Shown: positions 23,422 to 35,165, numbered from the stretch's first letter. The stretch: 64,000 nucleotides of DNA from Tetracladium setigerum (GCA_031472005.1 PZJY01000004.1:1338556-1402555); one strand, 5' to 3'. The notes: generated by a model not told the origin, from the letters alone. Program-made: numbers and translations.

Positions 23422-24605
23422 ATGTCGAAACTCATCGTCATAATCGGAGTGACTGGACTTCAAGTATACAAAAAATCCCCATCCTCTCACAAATTCTAAA
23501 CATAGGTATTTACTAACAGCCAATCCCCTCACCCCCAGGGCTCATCAGTAGCTAACACCTTCCTTACTCTCCCCAACTATCGCGTCCGAGGCATAACCCG
23601 CAACCCAACTAGCGCAGCATCTCTCGCCCTCTCCGCCAAAGGTGTCGAAATAGTCCAAGGCGACATCGACGAAAAAGAAACTCTCCTCCCAGCCTTCACA
23701 GGCGCTACAGCTATCTTCTCCAACACTGATTTCTTCGCTCCCTTCTTCGCCGCTCTCTCCTCTGAAAGTCCAACTCTAATCTCCACACCTACCGCCGGTC
23801 ATCGTTCGGCTAAAGAACAAGCTTTCGATCGCGAAGTAGCTCAGAACATCAATATCGCCGAAGTGGCGAATGAGCCTATTGTTCTCTCAACTCTTGAGAG
23901 ATTCATCGTTTCCTCTCTCGCTGACGCGACAAAATGGAGTCGGGGGGAGCTAAAATCCGTTTATCACTTCGACAGCAAAGCTGAATCCATCCGCACAATT
24001 CACTCTCGCTTTCCTGAAGTTGCAAAGCGAATGAGCATGGTTCAACTCGGGCACTATGTCACGAATTGGAAAAACAGCTTTATGGCACCGCAAAAACAAG
24101 CAGATGGGTCATTTCTCACTTTTCGCCAGACTGGTCCAGAAATGGTCTTTCCTTTTGTTGTTACGGAAAGAGATACGGGACCGTTTGTGAAAGCGTTGGT
24201 GGAGGATTTACCGGTGGGGAAGACGTTGTTGGCTGTCTCGCAGAAGATGGCGTGGCCAGAGTGGATGGGGATTTGGGGACGAGTTTTGGGTGTGAAAGCG
24301 GGCTTTGAGCAAGTTAGTAAGGAGAAATTTTGGGAAGGGGTGCCAGTGGAGTTGGCGGAGGAGTTGTCGGATGCTTTTGTTTTTGCGGAGAGGTTTGGGT
24401 ATTCAGGAGGGGATCCGGATGTTTTGACGCCAGAGCAGGTGAGTTTTTGCTTTCTTGTTTTGGTGAGCTGAATGGGTTGAATTGGCTGAGGGGGTTTGGG
24501 ATTTGGGCTGACGGCTGTTTTGTATAGCTTGATTTTGAGATTCCGGTCAGTTCGATGGAGGAGTATATTAGGAGTGAGGATTGGTCGTCGGTTTTGAATG
24601 CTTGA
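23422..24605 (+). CDS. NmrA-like family NAD(P)-binding protein
   Basis: Three exons, 23422-23463, 23539-24438 and 24528-24605, totalling 340 codons. The N-terminus, split by intron 1, reads IIGVTGLQGSSVANTFL, the family's nucleotide-binding loop. RVRGITRNPTSAAS and VEIVQGDIDEKETL follow, the usual second and third strands. AIFSNTDFF and LERFIVSSLADATK agree with NmrA-type regulators, in which the active-site Tyr is typically lost. A C-terminal DFEIPVSSMEEYIRSEDW closes the fold. Such proteins bind NAD(P) and often act as redox-linked regulators or reductases. It differs from the other NmrA-like gene at 7914 in intron structure and motifs, so they are not a recent duplication. Confidence 0.85.
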
Positions 24606-25289
24606 GAGCCTGCTGGTTGATGTGTATTTTGGAATTGTTTGGATGAGGGATTTGAGCTTTTTGAAATGAATATGATGAAATAGTAATATATGTACATTCA
24701 ATCTCCGATTTTCAAGAGGAAAATCTTTGAAGTAAAAAATTAACTTTGAAGAACATACTTTTCCATTTGCTGACAACGTCGAGGTGAAGTTGGTAAACAT
24801 CAAATGTATTTAGACTGCTCAAGTGTATAGAGCCTTGACAAATCATGAGGTGCCATGGATTCAAGTTCGAAAGAAAAGTATGCTAGAGTTAATTTGTCGT
24901 AGTGTTATGAGCCCAGGAGGAATCAACCACTACCGGTATCTACCTAGATAATCTTACCTTATTCTAAAATATACCATCACCATGTGCAGTGCATATTAGA
25001 ATATCGCATGGCTCAGTCGAGGAGATGGATTCTGATAGCAAATTAATATACATTTGCTTGCGTAAGAGCAGTTATGGACAAGCAGTAGGGAAAACAGTAG
25101 CCAGCCGTGCTTCGCAAGAGTTGTCGTTTCATTTACATCTCACCCAGGTGAAGAATCAGCACGACAATAATTGCATGAAAGAGCCTATCAAGAGGCTAAA
25201 AATTCTTTATCATATGTAAGGTAAAATATCTACAACATCGAAATGTACTTCATCATATCACAACCCCCTGCTCTCCTTCTCTCGCCAGC
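24606..25289. other. Convergent intergenic region
   Basis: Between the NmrA-like gene (plus) and the pectate lyase (minus). AT-rich, no gene supported. Confidence 0.5.
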
Positions 25290-26567
25290 TTAACAAGACG
25301 AAACATTGTTAATGGCCACACAACTCGTGCCAAATGGACACGAACCCAACTTGGTAGGCTCACCCGAAGAAACAGACTTGAAGCGATCTCCAAACTTAGT
25401 TCCGGCTTTGAGGCAAGAGTTCGAGATGGTTGCTGTGTCGCCTGAATTGGTGTTGATGCCGACGACGATTGAGCCTTTGTTGGCAACGATGCCTTCGAAT
25501 GTTGTGTGTCGCTCGACTACGCCGCAGGTACCGCAGTGACGCATGACCTTTCCAAAGTTTTCGGCCTGGAAATTAATGGTGGTGTTAGTTGTGGAGGTTT
25601 TTAAATGGAATGGGGGGCGATGTGAGTGTCAAACAAGGAAGACTTACATAGAAGAACTTAACGACAACCTTTCCGCTACCGTTGAATTGCATGATCTTAT
25701 CATCGGCGTTTCTCGCTCCTCCACCAATGACATACGACGTACCAGACTTTTGCTTGAAAGTCATAGCATCCTCGCAGACATCCTCATGCCAGACATTGAT
25801 GAGTGTGCACGTGCCAAGGCAGTGAACACCTTCCGCTTGGTTCTTGCCAACAATGACATTAGCAAGAGTAGCGCCATCCTCAAGGACGAAGATGGTATCT
25901 TTGATTCCAGTCTCTTTTTGTCCTTGACAGACATCCGGAGAATCTCTGTGCCATCTCGCCATCTTTCCGTCGAAGACACCGGAGATTGTGGTTGGTGCGG
26001 CGAGTTTGGTCTCGCCCGTTGCGGATGGGAAGACGGTGGTGACGGCAGTGGGAGTAAAAATCCCAGCTCCTCCTCCGTTTCCACCAGTGGGTGCGGAAAT
26101 TGTTCGGATTAGCGTCGTGGAAGGTTTGATTGTGGAAGATGCCTTGACTGTTGTTGTTGCTGAGGGCTTGACAGAAACAGTGGTGGTCTTGACAGAAGCA
26201 CTTGAGGTCTTCACGGTGGTTTTAGCTGTGGTTGTTGGGTTGCTTCCGCCGGTACCAGGAACACACTGGGAGCTGGGAAAAATAAAGTCAGTATATGTCG
26301 CTTTGTGGACTTTGTAAAAGACAAATCAAACATGAGAGAGAGAAACTCAATCACTTACTACCACTCGCTTGCGAATTTACAAGTGAAGCCGGACACACAT
26401 GTTGTTGAACCCGAGAAGTTGTTTCTATAGAATATCAGCATAAATTTTTCTTATTATTTAAGCAGTGGCTTCACTCACCCTCCACATTGTCCGTAGGCTG
26501 CTGCTTGAGCAGAAGATTGGAGAGCAAAAGCAAGAATTGCTAGACCAGTAGAAATCTTGGAAATCAT
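25290..26567 (-). CDS. Secreted pectate lyase, family PL3, with N-terminal CBM1 cellulose-binding module
   Basis: Four exons with GTGAGT/GTAAGT donors. Exon 1 (from ATG 26567) encodes a signal peptide (ISTGLAILAFALQSSAQA) and the first half of a CBM1: YGQCGG, continuing over two introns as GSTTC, GFTCKF and EWYSQC, the conserved Cys and aromatic positions of fungal cellulose-binding modules. A Thr/Ser/Lys-rich linker follows. The PL3 domain begins near ATTISGVFDG and has the family's ALEDGATL-like LEDGATLANVIVG, the CTLINVWHEDVCEDA segment, GGGARNADDK, and a final exon with HCGTCG and Cys-rich C-terminus. It should cleave demethylated pectin by beta-elimination, calcium dependent, on plant cell walls. 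Intron 3 lies after KFFY (about 25647). Confidence 0.93.
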
Positions 26568-29182
26568 GATGAAGTATAACGAATGTGAAGTAAGTAACGA
26601 AAAAAGCGTCAAGCTTTGTAATTTGAAAAAAAGGGAAAAATGAATGTGATGATGTCTGAAGTTCGAAAGAGTTTCGTTATCCAGGGGAACTTTCAGTTGT
26701 TATACCACTGCAAGCACAATACCAAGCAACGATATCAAGAACAACGGAGTTTTGCCGTTCCAAATTCATCTTACCGAAATCTGGAGATGTGGATCTGGAG
26801 TACTCGCAATGGGATTCCAACCGCCACGGGGCACTCCGATGCTCCAATTAAAGGAGCATTTGCACGACCCCTGATAGCAATTATTTCAAAATTATACGGG
26901 ATTCACTGCTGTCAAAATCGTTTTGAAACTTGAAAAACGTTGTGTTCGTTGTATCCACAACTCGTGGTGGAGCCCAAACATTGTTTCATGATTGCTTGGC
27001 GATCAACATCCCGATCTAGTGTCTCTTCTCCAGATTCGACGTCACCAATATCGCCAAATTGGGCCTGTGAAAGCTACTTAGCTTCTGCTTTGGGTTAAAT
27101 GCAAATCTACATGATTCCGGGTTCAGATGAGCGAGCTTTCAGGGTTCAAACACCATGTTGTCAACAAATACTTCAGCCTTGAAGCTCTGAGTTCTATTGA
27201 GGGATTGAAGTATCTCATCAATAAACTCAATACAACTGATACTACTCAAAATCACAGAAATCTGGCTTGGATAAAAGAGGAATTTACGTGAAGCACAGAT
27301 TAAGATTGAAGGAGTTGGGCTGCAAAGCAGAAAAGGCTTGGTCACTTGGCTAGTCTTGGCGTGCCTTGAGTATATTCGATCTTGTCACGTTTGTCTCCTG
27401 ATCACAACCCAGTATATTCCAACAAGGTGCTGAACACACAACTTCAGGACACAGGGCTTTCGTCTATAAATGTAAACCATTACGGTGAATCTAGATAAGA
27501 AATCCCCAAAGCTATCTTGTCTTCGTGGAAGTGAAAAAGGATGACCAGCCAGGTCATTCGCACAGTCGGAAGCAAATGATCTCATGCTGTCGTAGCTGAG
27601 AACCAATCCAGACCAAGGAGTTCAGAGAAACCAACTTGTTCTTACAGCTCTCCGTAGAAATTTACCGATCGTTGTGTCAAATGGGACGGACTTAGAATTC
27701 ATAACACCTTTTAGGCTACTATATGCCCCTCGAGTGTTGACTTTAGTAAAATGAAACTTCCTGTGAAATTTAAAATGATCATTTCAGTCAGGAAGGAAGA
27801 TAAATATGAGCTGCAGTAGTGGGTATTTGCAACTGAAAACAGAGCATGTCATACTTAGATAGGTACCATACAGAGAGGAAGAAGGAGAAGGATTGATGGT
27901 TCAGACAACTCCGAGGAGGAAGACTATATACAAAATGCGGGTAACGAGGAAGAGGAGGACGCACGACCAACAAAACAACGAAAATCGCCCTTGCCCCTCC
28001 GTGATGAAGCTCCTAGGCACCGGCATCCACCAGCTTCAATCTTCAATAAGTAACTATATACTCCACGACCTTCCCGGAGCTCTTCTGCGACAGAGAGTTT
28101 AGAACTGGCTGCTGAGTAACACTAGCAGTCAGCATCAGCCGCGAGATATCAGGAATGGCCTCTCCAAGGTTACAATCTCGAGTTTTCATGGTCACATGTC
28201 CCCGAGCACTTGGGCTCTCACTTCATACTGAAGGCTTAAGCACTAGCTCTAGGGAGTCGTCAGTGACAGCTACAGTCTCTCACCAGGCGGACACTTGTCG
28301 CAAGCCGGGCAAGGAACTCTAACGTATCCCACGATGGTGATCTCCTGAACAATTTCATGACATTGTGCACGGACCAATCGTGAGTGAAATAAACCTGGGT
28401 GTGTCCTCCGACACAAAAAACTTATGTGAACGTCTGCCAGCGCCTGCTGCTAGTGTGCGAGACTATTGTTCCTGTCGCGATATTATTAATCACACCATCC
28501 AGAAAGAAGATTCAATCTAGTTTCGCCCGATAGATCTTTCAAAACTTTCTCCTACGATGGCCAGTTGCTCCTCCTGTCCCGAATCGTTCAACAATGGGTA
28601 GTGGGACCCTTTCGAGGATGATATTCCTAGCGAGCAAGAAAAACCACAGGCAGACTTGCCGCTGAAAAAATACGGAAGCTTCATTCCTTTGTGTGTCATA
28701 CCGTCGGCGGTCGAGTCTACACAGGGAAAGAAAAGTCGGCGAAGATCAGACTTCAAGGCTATTCCGCGAGTATGACAGGACAAGTCTGATTTGCTAGATG
28801 CCTTAATTCTTGAACTCGTAATGTTTGACATCAGCCCGCTGGAATTTACTGTCTACGAACATTCCCATCCCGCCGTACCTACTAGCACGCCTGCTGGTGG
28901 CTTTTAAATGAGTTCTGACGTTCGAGTCTCCGTGATGGCGATGCACATCCACAGTATGTATAAGTAGAACGAATTGTTCGCATCATGCTGTTCCTTTGCA
29001 TTCTCAACGCGTCGTAGAGGTGGAGAGGAATTGGGAAGACGCGACGCCACAGTGATGATAGGATGATTGTTGCGCCACAACTATACAGTATTTATTAAAC
29101 TTTGCAAACGAAAAGTAATGAATATCATGGTTTAATTGATATTTCATTCTGTAGATGAGACCACTATACTAAATGTACTTTG
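26568..29182. other. Long intergenic stretch, 2.6 kb
   Basis: Holds the pectate lyase promoter at its left end. I see no intact gene. An ATG-initiated 104-codon frame on minus (28517-28831) lacks a signal peptide or known motif. No terminal repeats or transposase remnants recognised by eye. Confidence 0.45.
28517..28831 (-). CDS. Possible short hypothetical ORF
   Basis: ATG-initiated 104-codon frame, Ser/Lys-rich, with no signal peptide, membrane span or known motif. It stands alone in a long gene-poor stretch, without visible introns. May be chance. Confidence 0.15.
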   Translation of the reverse strand: MSNITSSRIKASSKSDLSCHTRGIALKSDLRRLFFPCVDSTADGMTHKGMKLPYFFSGKSACGFSCSLGISSSKGSHYPLLNDSGQEEQLAIVGESFERSIGRN

Positions 29183-31162
29183 CTAATGACAACGTACTCC
29201 CCACTTCTCTAGCTTTACCTTTTCAGCATCACTCATGACGACTCCAGGTCCACGAACCAGTTCAGCAGCTCTCTCAAGATCAGCCTTTTGACCAGGGAAT
29301 GGCTTTGCGATCCGTTTGGCCTCCACACTTGCAAAGTATGGACAAAGCGTCTCATCCTCGAGTGCACCGCGAATGGCAGCGATTCCTTCTTTGAGATAGT
29401 CACCGCCCAAGACAAGAACGAGGTGGGCATCCGGCGTATCCATCAACTTTTGCGCAGCTGCGGCATGGGAATCGTTTGCTGGTGGGTTGATCTTGACCGT
29501 AGTGCTCCCTTTGACGGAAGCCAATCCACCAGTGGTCTTGACGCGCCAGCTGAGTTTGATATCAATCGTGCTGATGCCAGGAACTGGGAAGAGAGCGCCT
29601 TGTGCTCCACGAAGAAGAGTTATCGACGAAGTGAGGCTCTCGCCAGGTGCAAGATCCTTTTGCTCATCCAAGCCTTCATAACAAAAGATGGATTGAAATC
29701 CGCGAGCATGTCCTGTACCATCAGTGATCGTTCCTGCAAGCTCATTCGATTTGAGACCAATGTCTGCAGGGACAAGGACATTGCTGGTCCCATTGTTGGT
29801 GAGCTTGAGGTCAACTCGAACTGGGGCTCCAAGTGGAAGTTCTTCATGTCCTTGTAGCGGGTCGATTGCCAAAGTCAGGCCTGGGATGGTAACTGCTTCA
29901 TCCTGAGGAGCAATTGGAGGATTTACATTCGTGGCCGAAGCAAAATTGACTCCTCCAGGGCGGATAAACACATCAGGCCAGTGCCGAAGCTGATAGAGAT
30001 TGAGATCAGAATAGTTCCACTTGATCTTACTCATCAAGGTGTCTTGTGGAGAACTGCGTTGAAGCATGGCACTGGTCTTGTTCATGAACGATCCATCTAG
30101 TACGGGAGAAAAGCCATCCAGGCCGTCGTCGTTGTGCAAGAGACCAAACGCATGACCGAGCTCATGGAGAGATGTGCGAAAGAAGGCTGGAGTGATCTCT
30201 CCGAATCGCATAGAGTTGGCTGTTGGCCAGGCCGGACCGCCAGCCGTGACGTGAGAGCAGACAAAGATGCCCTCGCGAGCGATGTTGTTCGAGTCTGTAC
30301 CAAACGCGTCAAACATGATCCCAAAGACCGACTTGTTGCTTCGCTTGGCCGAGAGCACGTAGTATCGCCAGTCTTGGTCGAGGTTGACTCGCTCACGATG
30401 TTGTAACATGGCGCTATGCAAGGCAGCATCGGTCCATACTCCGTCAGGGCTTGCCTCTGGGATATCTCTGTTGCTTTGGATCAATTCACACTCGAGTCCG
30501 ACGCGATTAAAGACGGTCTCCCAATCCTGACGGCCACTTCCCGTCACACCATCGTTTAGTGGCTGCTCACTACCACTGACAGTGTCAATCTCAACGCTAA
30601 TCTTGCGATATCTGTCGGAAACTCTTCCCATGGTCATGCGAGCAACTTCTTTTCCAGTACTTGCCAGCTTGACACTTCCCACGGCATATTCTGTTGGGTT
30701 GGGATGACTAGCAGGTGCTTTTGTCCACTCCAGTGTTGCAATATATCCACTATCGATGGGCTCCTGCGTAAAGGTGAACTCGTTGTTGTTGATCCTGTTG
30801 AACTTGAACAATTCAAACTCGAGCTCGAAAGTGTTCTTTGCATTGTTCTCTGTAATTTTCGTCACTCGAATGTAGTATCGGTACGTGGCCCTGCTTTGAA
30901 TTGGGATGCCATTTGCTGGTGATGGAGGAGAATTGGAGGATGTTTGATTTGGAGACGATGTCGAGCTCTTGGGTCTCTCATACAAGTCTCCACTTGATGT
31001 CCGTCCATTGGTAGTGTTTTCGATTCGGATTGTCCCGTCGTATTTCAAGGATGAAGATGAATTCAACGGTTCGTAACTGACAAGCCAGGCACCAGAATTG
31101 AGAGTCTTGACTCCATCTGATGTAGATGTTTTCAATAGATCTGGGAAAGTAGGGGAGGACAT
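29183..31162 (-). CDS. Metzincin-type zinc metalloprotease-like protein, intronless
   Basis: A single 659-residue frame from ATG 31162 to 29183. The key feature is SLHELGHAFGLLHND around residue 330: HExxHxxGxxH with three zinc-binding histidines and a catalytic glutamate, the metzincin signature, and a following methionine (DTLM) that could be the Met-turn. Residues 1-250 are beta-rich (SYEPLNSSSSLKYDGTIRI, RYYIRVTKI). A C-terminal part after residue 430 has an immunoglobulin-like pattern (GAPVRVDLKLTNNGTSNVLV). No signal peptide is seen, so location is uncertain. Having no intron in an intron-rich setting may mean acquisition from elsewhere or a retrocopy; that is inference. Substrate unknown. 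Confidence 0.8.
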   Translation of the reverse strand: MSSPTFPDLLKTSTSDGVKTLNSGAWLVSYEPLNSSSSLKYDGTIRIENTTNGRTSSGDLYERPKSSTSSPNQTSSNSPPSPANGIPIQSRATYRYYIRVTKITENNAKNTFELEFELFKFNRINNNEFTFTQEPIDSGYIATLEWTKAPASHPNPTEYAVGSVKLASTGKEVARMTMGRVSDRYRKISVEIDTVSGSEQPLNDGVTGSGRQDWETVFNRVGLECELIQSNRDIPEASPDGVWTDAALHSAMLQHRERVNLDQDWRYYVLSAKRSNKSVFGIMFDAFGTDSNNIAREGIFVCSHVTAGGPAWPTANSMRFGEITPAFFRTSLHELGHAFGLLHNDDGLDGFSPVLDGSFMNKTSAMLQRSSPQDTLMSKIKWNYSDLNLYQLRHWPDVFIRPGGVNFASATNVNPPIAPQDEAVTIPGLTLAIDPLQGHEELPLGAPVRVDLKLTNNGTSNVLVPADIGLKSNELAGTITDGTGHARGFQSIFCYEGLDEQKDLAPGESLTSSITLLRGAQGALFPVPGISTIDIKLSWRVKTTGGLASVKGSTTVKINPPANDSHAAAAQKLMDTPDAHLVLVLGGDYLKEGIAAIRGALEDETLCPYFASVEAKRIAKPFPGQKADLERAAELVRGPGVVMSDAEKVKLEKWGVRCH

Positions 31163-31908
31163 GATTCTTTGGTTTGTCAGGGACTTTTCTATTTGAAGAC
31201 TTGAATGAACAGCAGATTAATGGCGCTTTATACACGGGAGTGATGTGAAAAAGGCTGGCATGTTTTTTTCAGCTTTGAAAACGAGAAACTGTCATATGTC
31301 ACATTCAGCCTTGAAATGTTGTCAAGCAGCCAAGCATACCAGCTGAGATCATGAAGGGGATGTCAACGCCACATGTGTAAAGAGATTGTGTAGTTGGCTG
31401 ATTTGTAGCTAAGTTGGTGTGAGATGTGATAATTGACTCAGATGGCGGTTTTGTCGTTGCAAGCTCTCGGATTATGACTTGAGGATGGTAGATCGAGCAG
31501 ATACATTGCACAGGGCTTCAAGTCCTGTTCATTCGTTATCGAAATTAATAACAGATCATATTGAAACTACATATTTCAGCCGAAAGAATGGTTGTAATAT
31601 CACTTAGATTTTATTATTATTGTCCCCCTCGGTCAGTGAATACTCATACCAAAGGTAGGGTTACATTATAGTAAAATCACTAGACAGTGTTAGCGGTACT
31701 ATTAATCACTACTTGCGTGCCATGAATAGCTCTCACAATGATAGATATGAATTGATAATCTTCCATTCACAGCTACTCTTTCTGCTAGACCCTATCCCCA
31801 GTTCTCTTTATCAACGGCCAGAAAGTTGCTCTAGATTCAAGAAGTCAGTATCTAATATCGAGCACATCCTCATCTTCAATACTCACCTGCCAATGTCAAA
31901 CTCGACCT
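31163..31908. other. Intergenic region upstream of the metalloprotease
   Basis: Between two minus-strand genes, expected to hold the metalloprotease promoter. AT-rich; no gene supported. Confidence 0.45.
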
Positions 31909-32452
31909 TTACTTGCTTGGATGTACAAGATATAGAGGAGATCCAACTTGCTCAGGTTCAACCTCCCCGTTTTCCGAGATACTATCAACATCTGACAAAG
32001 CCACGAGATCTGCACCCTTTGTCGGTAGAGGCTTGGTGAGACGGATGGCAATGTATGGCTGATGATTGTTGGGCAAACTGTGACTACCAACCTTTTTACC
32101 AAAGAGATAGTAATTCATGTGACGGTTATAAGTCGCGAATCTGCCCTTGACTCCCAATCCGTGAATATCAGCTTCCCCAGCAGATTTTCCCTTCATCAAG
32201 ACACTCAGGAATGCCGTCGCTTCGTTCACAACCTCTGGCGAGACATTTTTCCATGCTCTGGGAGAATTTGACTAGTTGAGCTTGAACCTGTTCGGCAACC
32301 CAGCCGGCTGTAGTGCCCGTGGGAATGGAAATGGCAAACGTCAAAAGGTCAAACTCGTTGATCAGATCTCCATAGATGACCTGCCATCCTCCTGCTCCAA
32401 TTCCACCGCGGACTTGATCACGGTTGGTGACTTCTCTTGCTACTTTGCCCAT
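31909..32452 (-). CDS. Unrecognised protein, about 180 residues, one frameshift
   Basis: I do not recognise this family. Frame one starts at ATG 32452 (MGKVAREVTNRDQVRGGIGA) and runs to an AAAAA run (plus-strand TTTTT, 32246-32250). From there the plausible continuation is in a second frame (NVSPEVVNEATAFLSVL) down to the stop at 31909. Removing one base, or adding two, in that run gives an uninterrupted 181-codon frame. No signal peptide or membrane span. It has the same strand as the metalloprotease 750 bases away and also has no introns, so the two may belong together; this is a guess from position. Confidence 0.5.
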
Positions 32453-33188
32453 GATGAAGGATGAATTATTGATTGGTATGAGTGTAAGATTTTGATGATG
32501 TGAAGAAGTGAGAACTCTCAGCGTAGGAATTGGATGATTCTTATACTCGAAATGGCAGTGATCAAGTCATGTCTGTAAAGTGAAATGCGAGTGGCTACAA
32601 TCCGCGTCTCGGTCGATTTTAAACGCGTCGATGATCACCATCCCAACTCTTCCTTGATTCATCCCAATCTTTAAACCATCAAACCAGTCTCAAAATGAAA
32701 TATTTTGCCAGTCAAACATCTGTTTACGCAACATTTCATAGCTGATCATTATTTATCCAGGTAAATGCGATGGCATGCTTTCAAATCTGCAATCTGTCGG
32801 TATGAGATTCTGTATCAAGACTGACATGACGCATGGCTGTCAGTGTCGAAACATATCACTACCGTCCGTATTGTTGAGAACACCGAATGGAAAAGCCATT
32901 ATCATAATTTTGCCTCAGCTGAGCGTGGTAGTTGACAGAAAGCCATTGCCGAAACGTTGCAGCAGCTGAGGTCGTGGACAAAGAAAAGTGCCGAATCCTA
33001 ACATGAGCTGAGTGAGAATCAGCACATTACACAACGCCACAACCTTTTCAACTAGACAGGCAGTGAGCAGTAGTCCAATGAATGATTTACTCGCATTGAA
33101 ATATTTGTCCATGTCAAATGTGAAGTCTTGGACTGATACGTTGCTGTAAGAAGGTAGGATCTGGATGAAGGCTGATACTCGTCGGGTA
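32453..33188. other. Intergenic region left of the transposon
   Basis: AT-rich DNA without a supported gene, ending at the target-site TA of the Tc1-like element. Confidence 0.45.
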
Positions 33189-34548
33189 TACAGTCACTGT
33201 GCATAAGTTTGAACACAAAACACCAAAACTCGCGTTTTCCGATTGCCCCACCCCCAACACCAACTCACCAACCCACTATTATGTCTACACCACGTCCTCC
33301 CCTAGGTCTGATACATGGAAATCGCGTTCAAAAGAAGGAATTAAATCCATGTAAAAGAGGTCAAATCGTGGGGGCAGCGAAAGTAGGGATAAAATCAACT
33401 GCAATTGCGGAGGCCCTCGAGACTACGAAATCCGCTGTGGAGGCCACCTTACACCGCGACCCAATACGTACTGTACAAACGGAAAGTTCTTACATCGCAC
33501 CGGTCGGTCTAAGATTTGGACTAATCGAGATGTACGTCGCCTTGTAAGGTGTGTTTAATTACACCCAAAATACACAGATGCGCAGGTTCGACAGGACTTA
33601 GGGGTGGATTAGAGCATCTCCACGATCAAACGAATGCTAGAGCCCACTGGAATCGGTAATTGGCGTGCAAAACGTCGCCCCGAGCTTTCAGAAGAAGTTG
33701 CCCGTAAGAGGTTTAAGTGGTGTAAAGCTCGAGAGAATTTGACCTTGGCTGAATGGAGAAAATACATGTGGAGTGACGAGTGTTCGGCAGAGGGAGGAAA
33801 AGGCAAAAGTGTCGAATGGGTCTTTCGCACACCTGCCTAAAAATGGGCTCCGAAGTTTATATAAATATACTCAAAGAGTAGAGATATTTTAGTTATGGTA
33901 TGGGGTTGCTTTTGGTTTATTGAGGGCCAAGTTCGACGATTATAATTGTATTTGTTGGAGAGGGATTAGGAATCGAAGAAGTATGGGTACTCCGCGAAGT
34001 CTTACTTTTAATTACTCGAGGACTATATATCTAATTGCTGGGAGCCTAGACTATAATTTATGCAAGATAACGCCCCAATTTACATTGCTCGTGCCGTACG
34101 TTAATGGTTTATAGATATGGCAATACCTTTGGTTGACTGGCCTTTGTATTCCCTTGATCTGAATCCAATCGAACACATCTGGCACCACCTTAAGAAAATG
34201 GTCCTACAACTACACCTGGAGCTAAACGATATGGGTAAAGGGGAAGAGGCTATTAAGCCTTGGAGAACGCTCTTATTGAGACTTGGGATACCTTGCCTAA
34301 CTCTTTATTTGAGCAGGTTCCAGATAGTATGCCATACCGAGTAGCTTCGGTTATTAAGGCAAACTGTTGGCATACAAATTATTAATTGACTTGAAACTTT
34401 TTGGGTGGAATAATTATTAGATTAGAAGTAACTTACACTTAAAATTGGTGGAAAAAAAAATTAGTGGTGATTTTGATAATATTTAATATGTATGGTGGTG
34501 CCGATGTTGGTTTTGGTTGGGGTTTCAAACTTTTGACCTAGTACTGTA
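33189..34548 (+). mobile_element. Decayed Tc1/mariner DNA transposon with terminal inverted repeats
   Basis: Ends are CAGT...ACTG flanked by TA on both sides (33189-33190 and 34547-34548), the target-site duplication of Tc1/mariner elements. The first 50 bases and the reverse complement of the last 50 align loosely, with a shared AAGTTTGAA. Inside, the transposase is readable but broken by many stops and shifts. A helix-turn-helix region is seen at 33340-33450 (KRGQIVGAAKVGIKSTAIAE). A Tc3/Tc1-like piece with KRRPELSEEVARKRFKWC and MWSDE (first catalytic Asp) follows. Then come QDNAPIYIA (second Asp) and DLNPIEHIWHHLKK (Glu). The element is non-autonomous as it stands. Confidence 0.85.
33284..34344 (+). 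pseudogene. Tc1-type transposase pseudogene
   Basis: Fragments in order of a DD34E-type transposase with at least five in-frame stops, most TAA/TAG. Some fit CAA/CAG to TAA/TAG change (for example just before WFID near 34102). Function lost. Confidence 0.8.
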
Positions 34549-34647
34549 GGTCCCACCAGCTAAGTTAAGCTTTCTGAGGCCAAACTGATCCCTCCACTTC
34601 TTGACAACGGTCCGACCCTAGCACGACGTGAGACCCCGCCACTCCCC

Positions 34648-35165
34648 ATGATCGTCATTCCCTTCGACCGCGATACGGATTTTGTCGAACGAGGCACGAT
34701 ACTTGATGATATTCGGCAGAGGTTCGAGTCGTAGTCACACTTCGCGCTGTTTGGGCTGGGAGGTGTGGGGTGAGAGTGGGTTTTCACTTGAAAGGAAACA
34801 GCTAACGACTGTCAAAGCAAATCGCAGCTAGCGATTGAGTACGCATATCGAGCCCGAGAGCAGCTGCCCGCGACGTGGGTGTTCTGGGTGCATGCAAGTA
34901 ACGCTGCTAGGTTCGAGCAGAGCTTTGGAGAGATCGCACATCAGGTGAAGATCCCTAGCCGAAAGGATCCAGCAGTGAACATACCCCAGCTTGTGTACGA
35001 GTGGTTATGCGACGAGTAGAAGGGAAAGTGGGTTCTCATACTTGATAACGTGGATGATGCAGACTTTTCTCATCAAGGCTCCGGGTTCAACTCAGGACAG
35101 TTTGACGGCTAGTGGTACCTCAGCAGGGATCGGTTTATAGCCAACGTTCTAAAGGGAAAGTAATG
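34648..35165 (+). pseudogene. NB-ARC (NOD-like receptor) pseudogene fragment
   Basis: The frame from ATG 34648 reads PFDRDTDFVERGTILDDI, the typical lead-in to a fungal NB-ARC domain, then FALFGLGGVG. An intron at 34770-34817 (GTGAGA, branch GCTAAC, acceptor AAAG) splits the P-loop; joining gives GLGGVGKSQLAIEYAYRA. Downstream are TWVFWVHASNAARFEQ and KGKWVLILDNVDDADF (Walker B, RNBS-like). Premature TAG stops lie at 34732-34734, 35017-35019 and 35110-35112. After about 35165 homology fades. Only 100 bases separate it from the Tc1 element. Confidence 0.8.
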
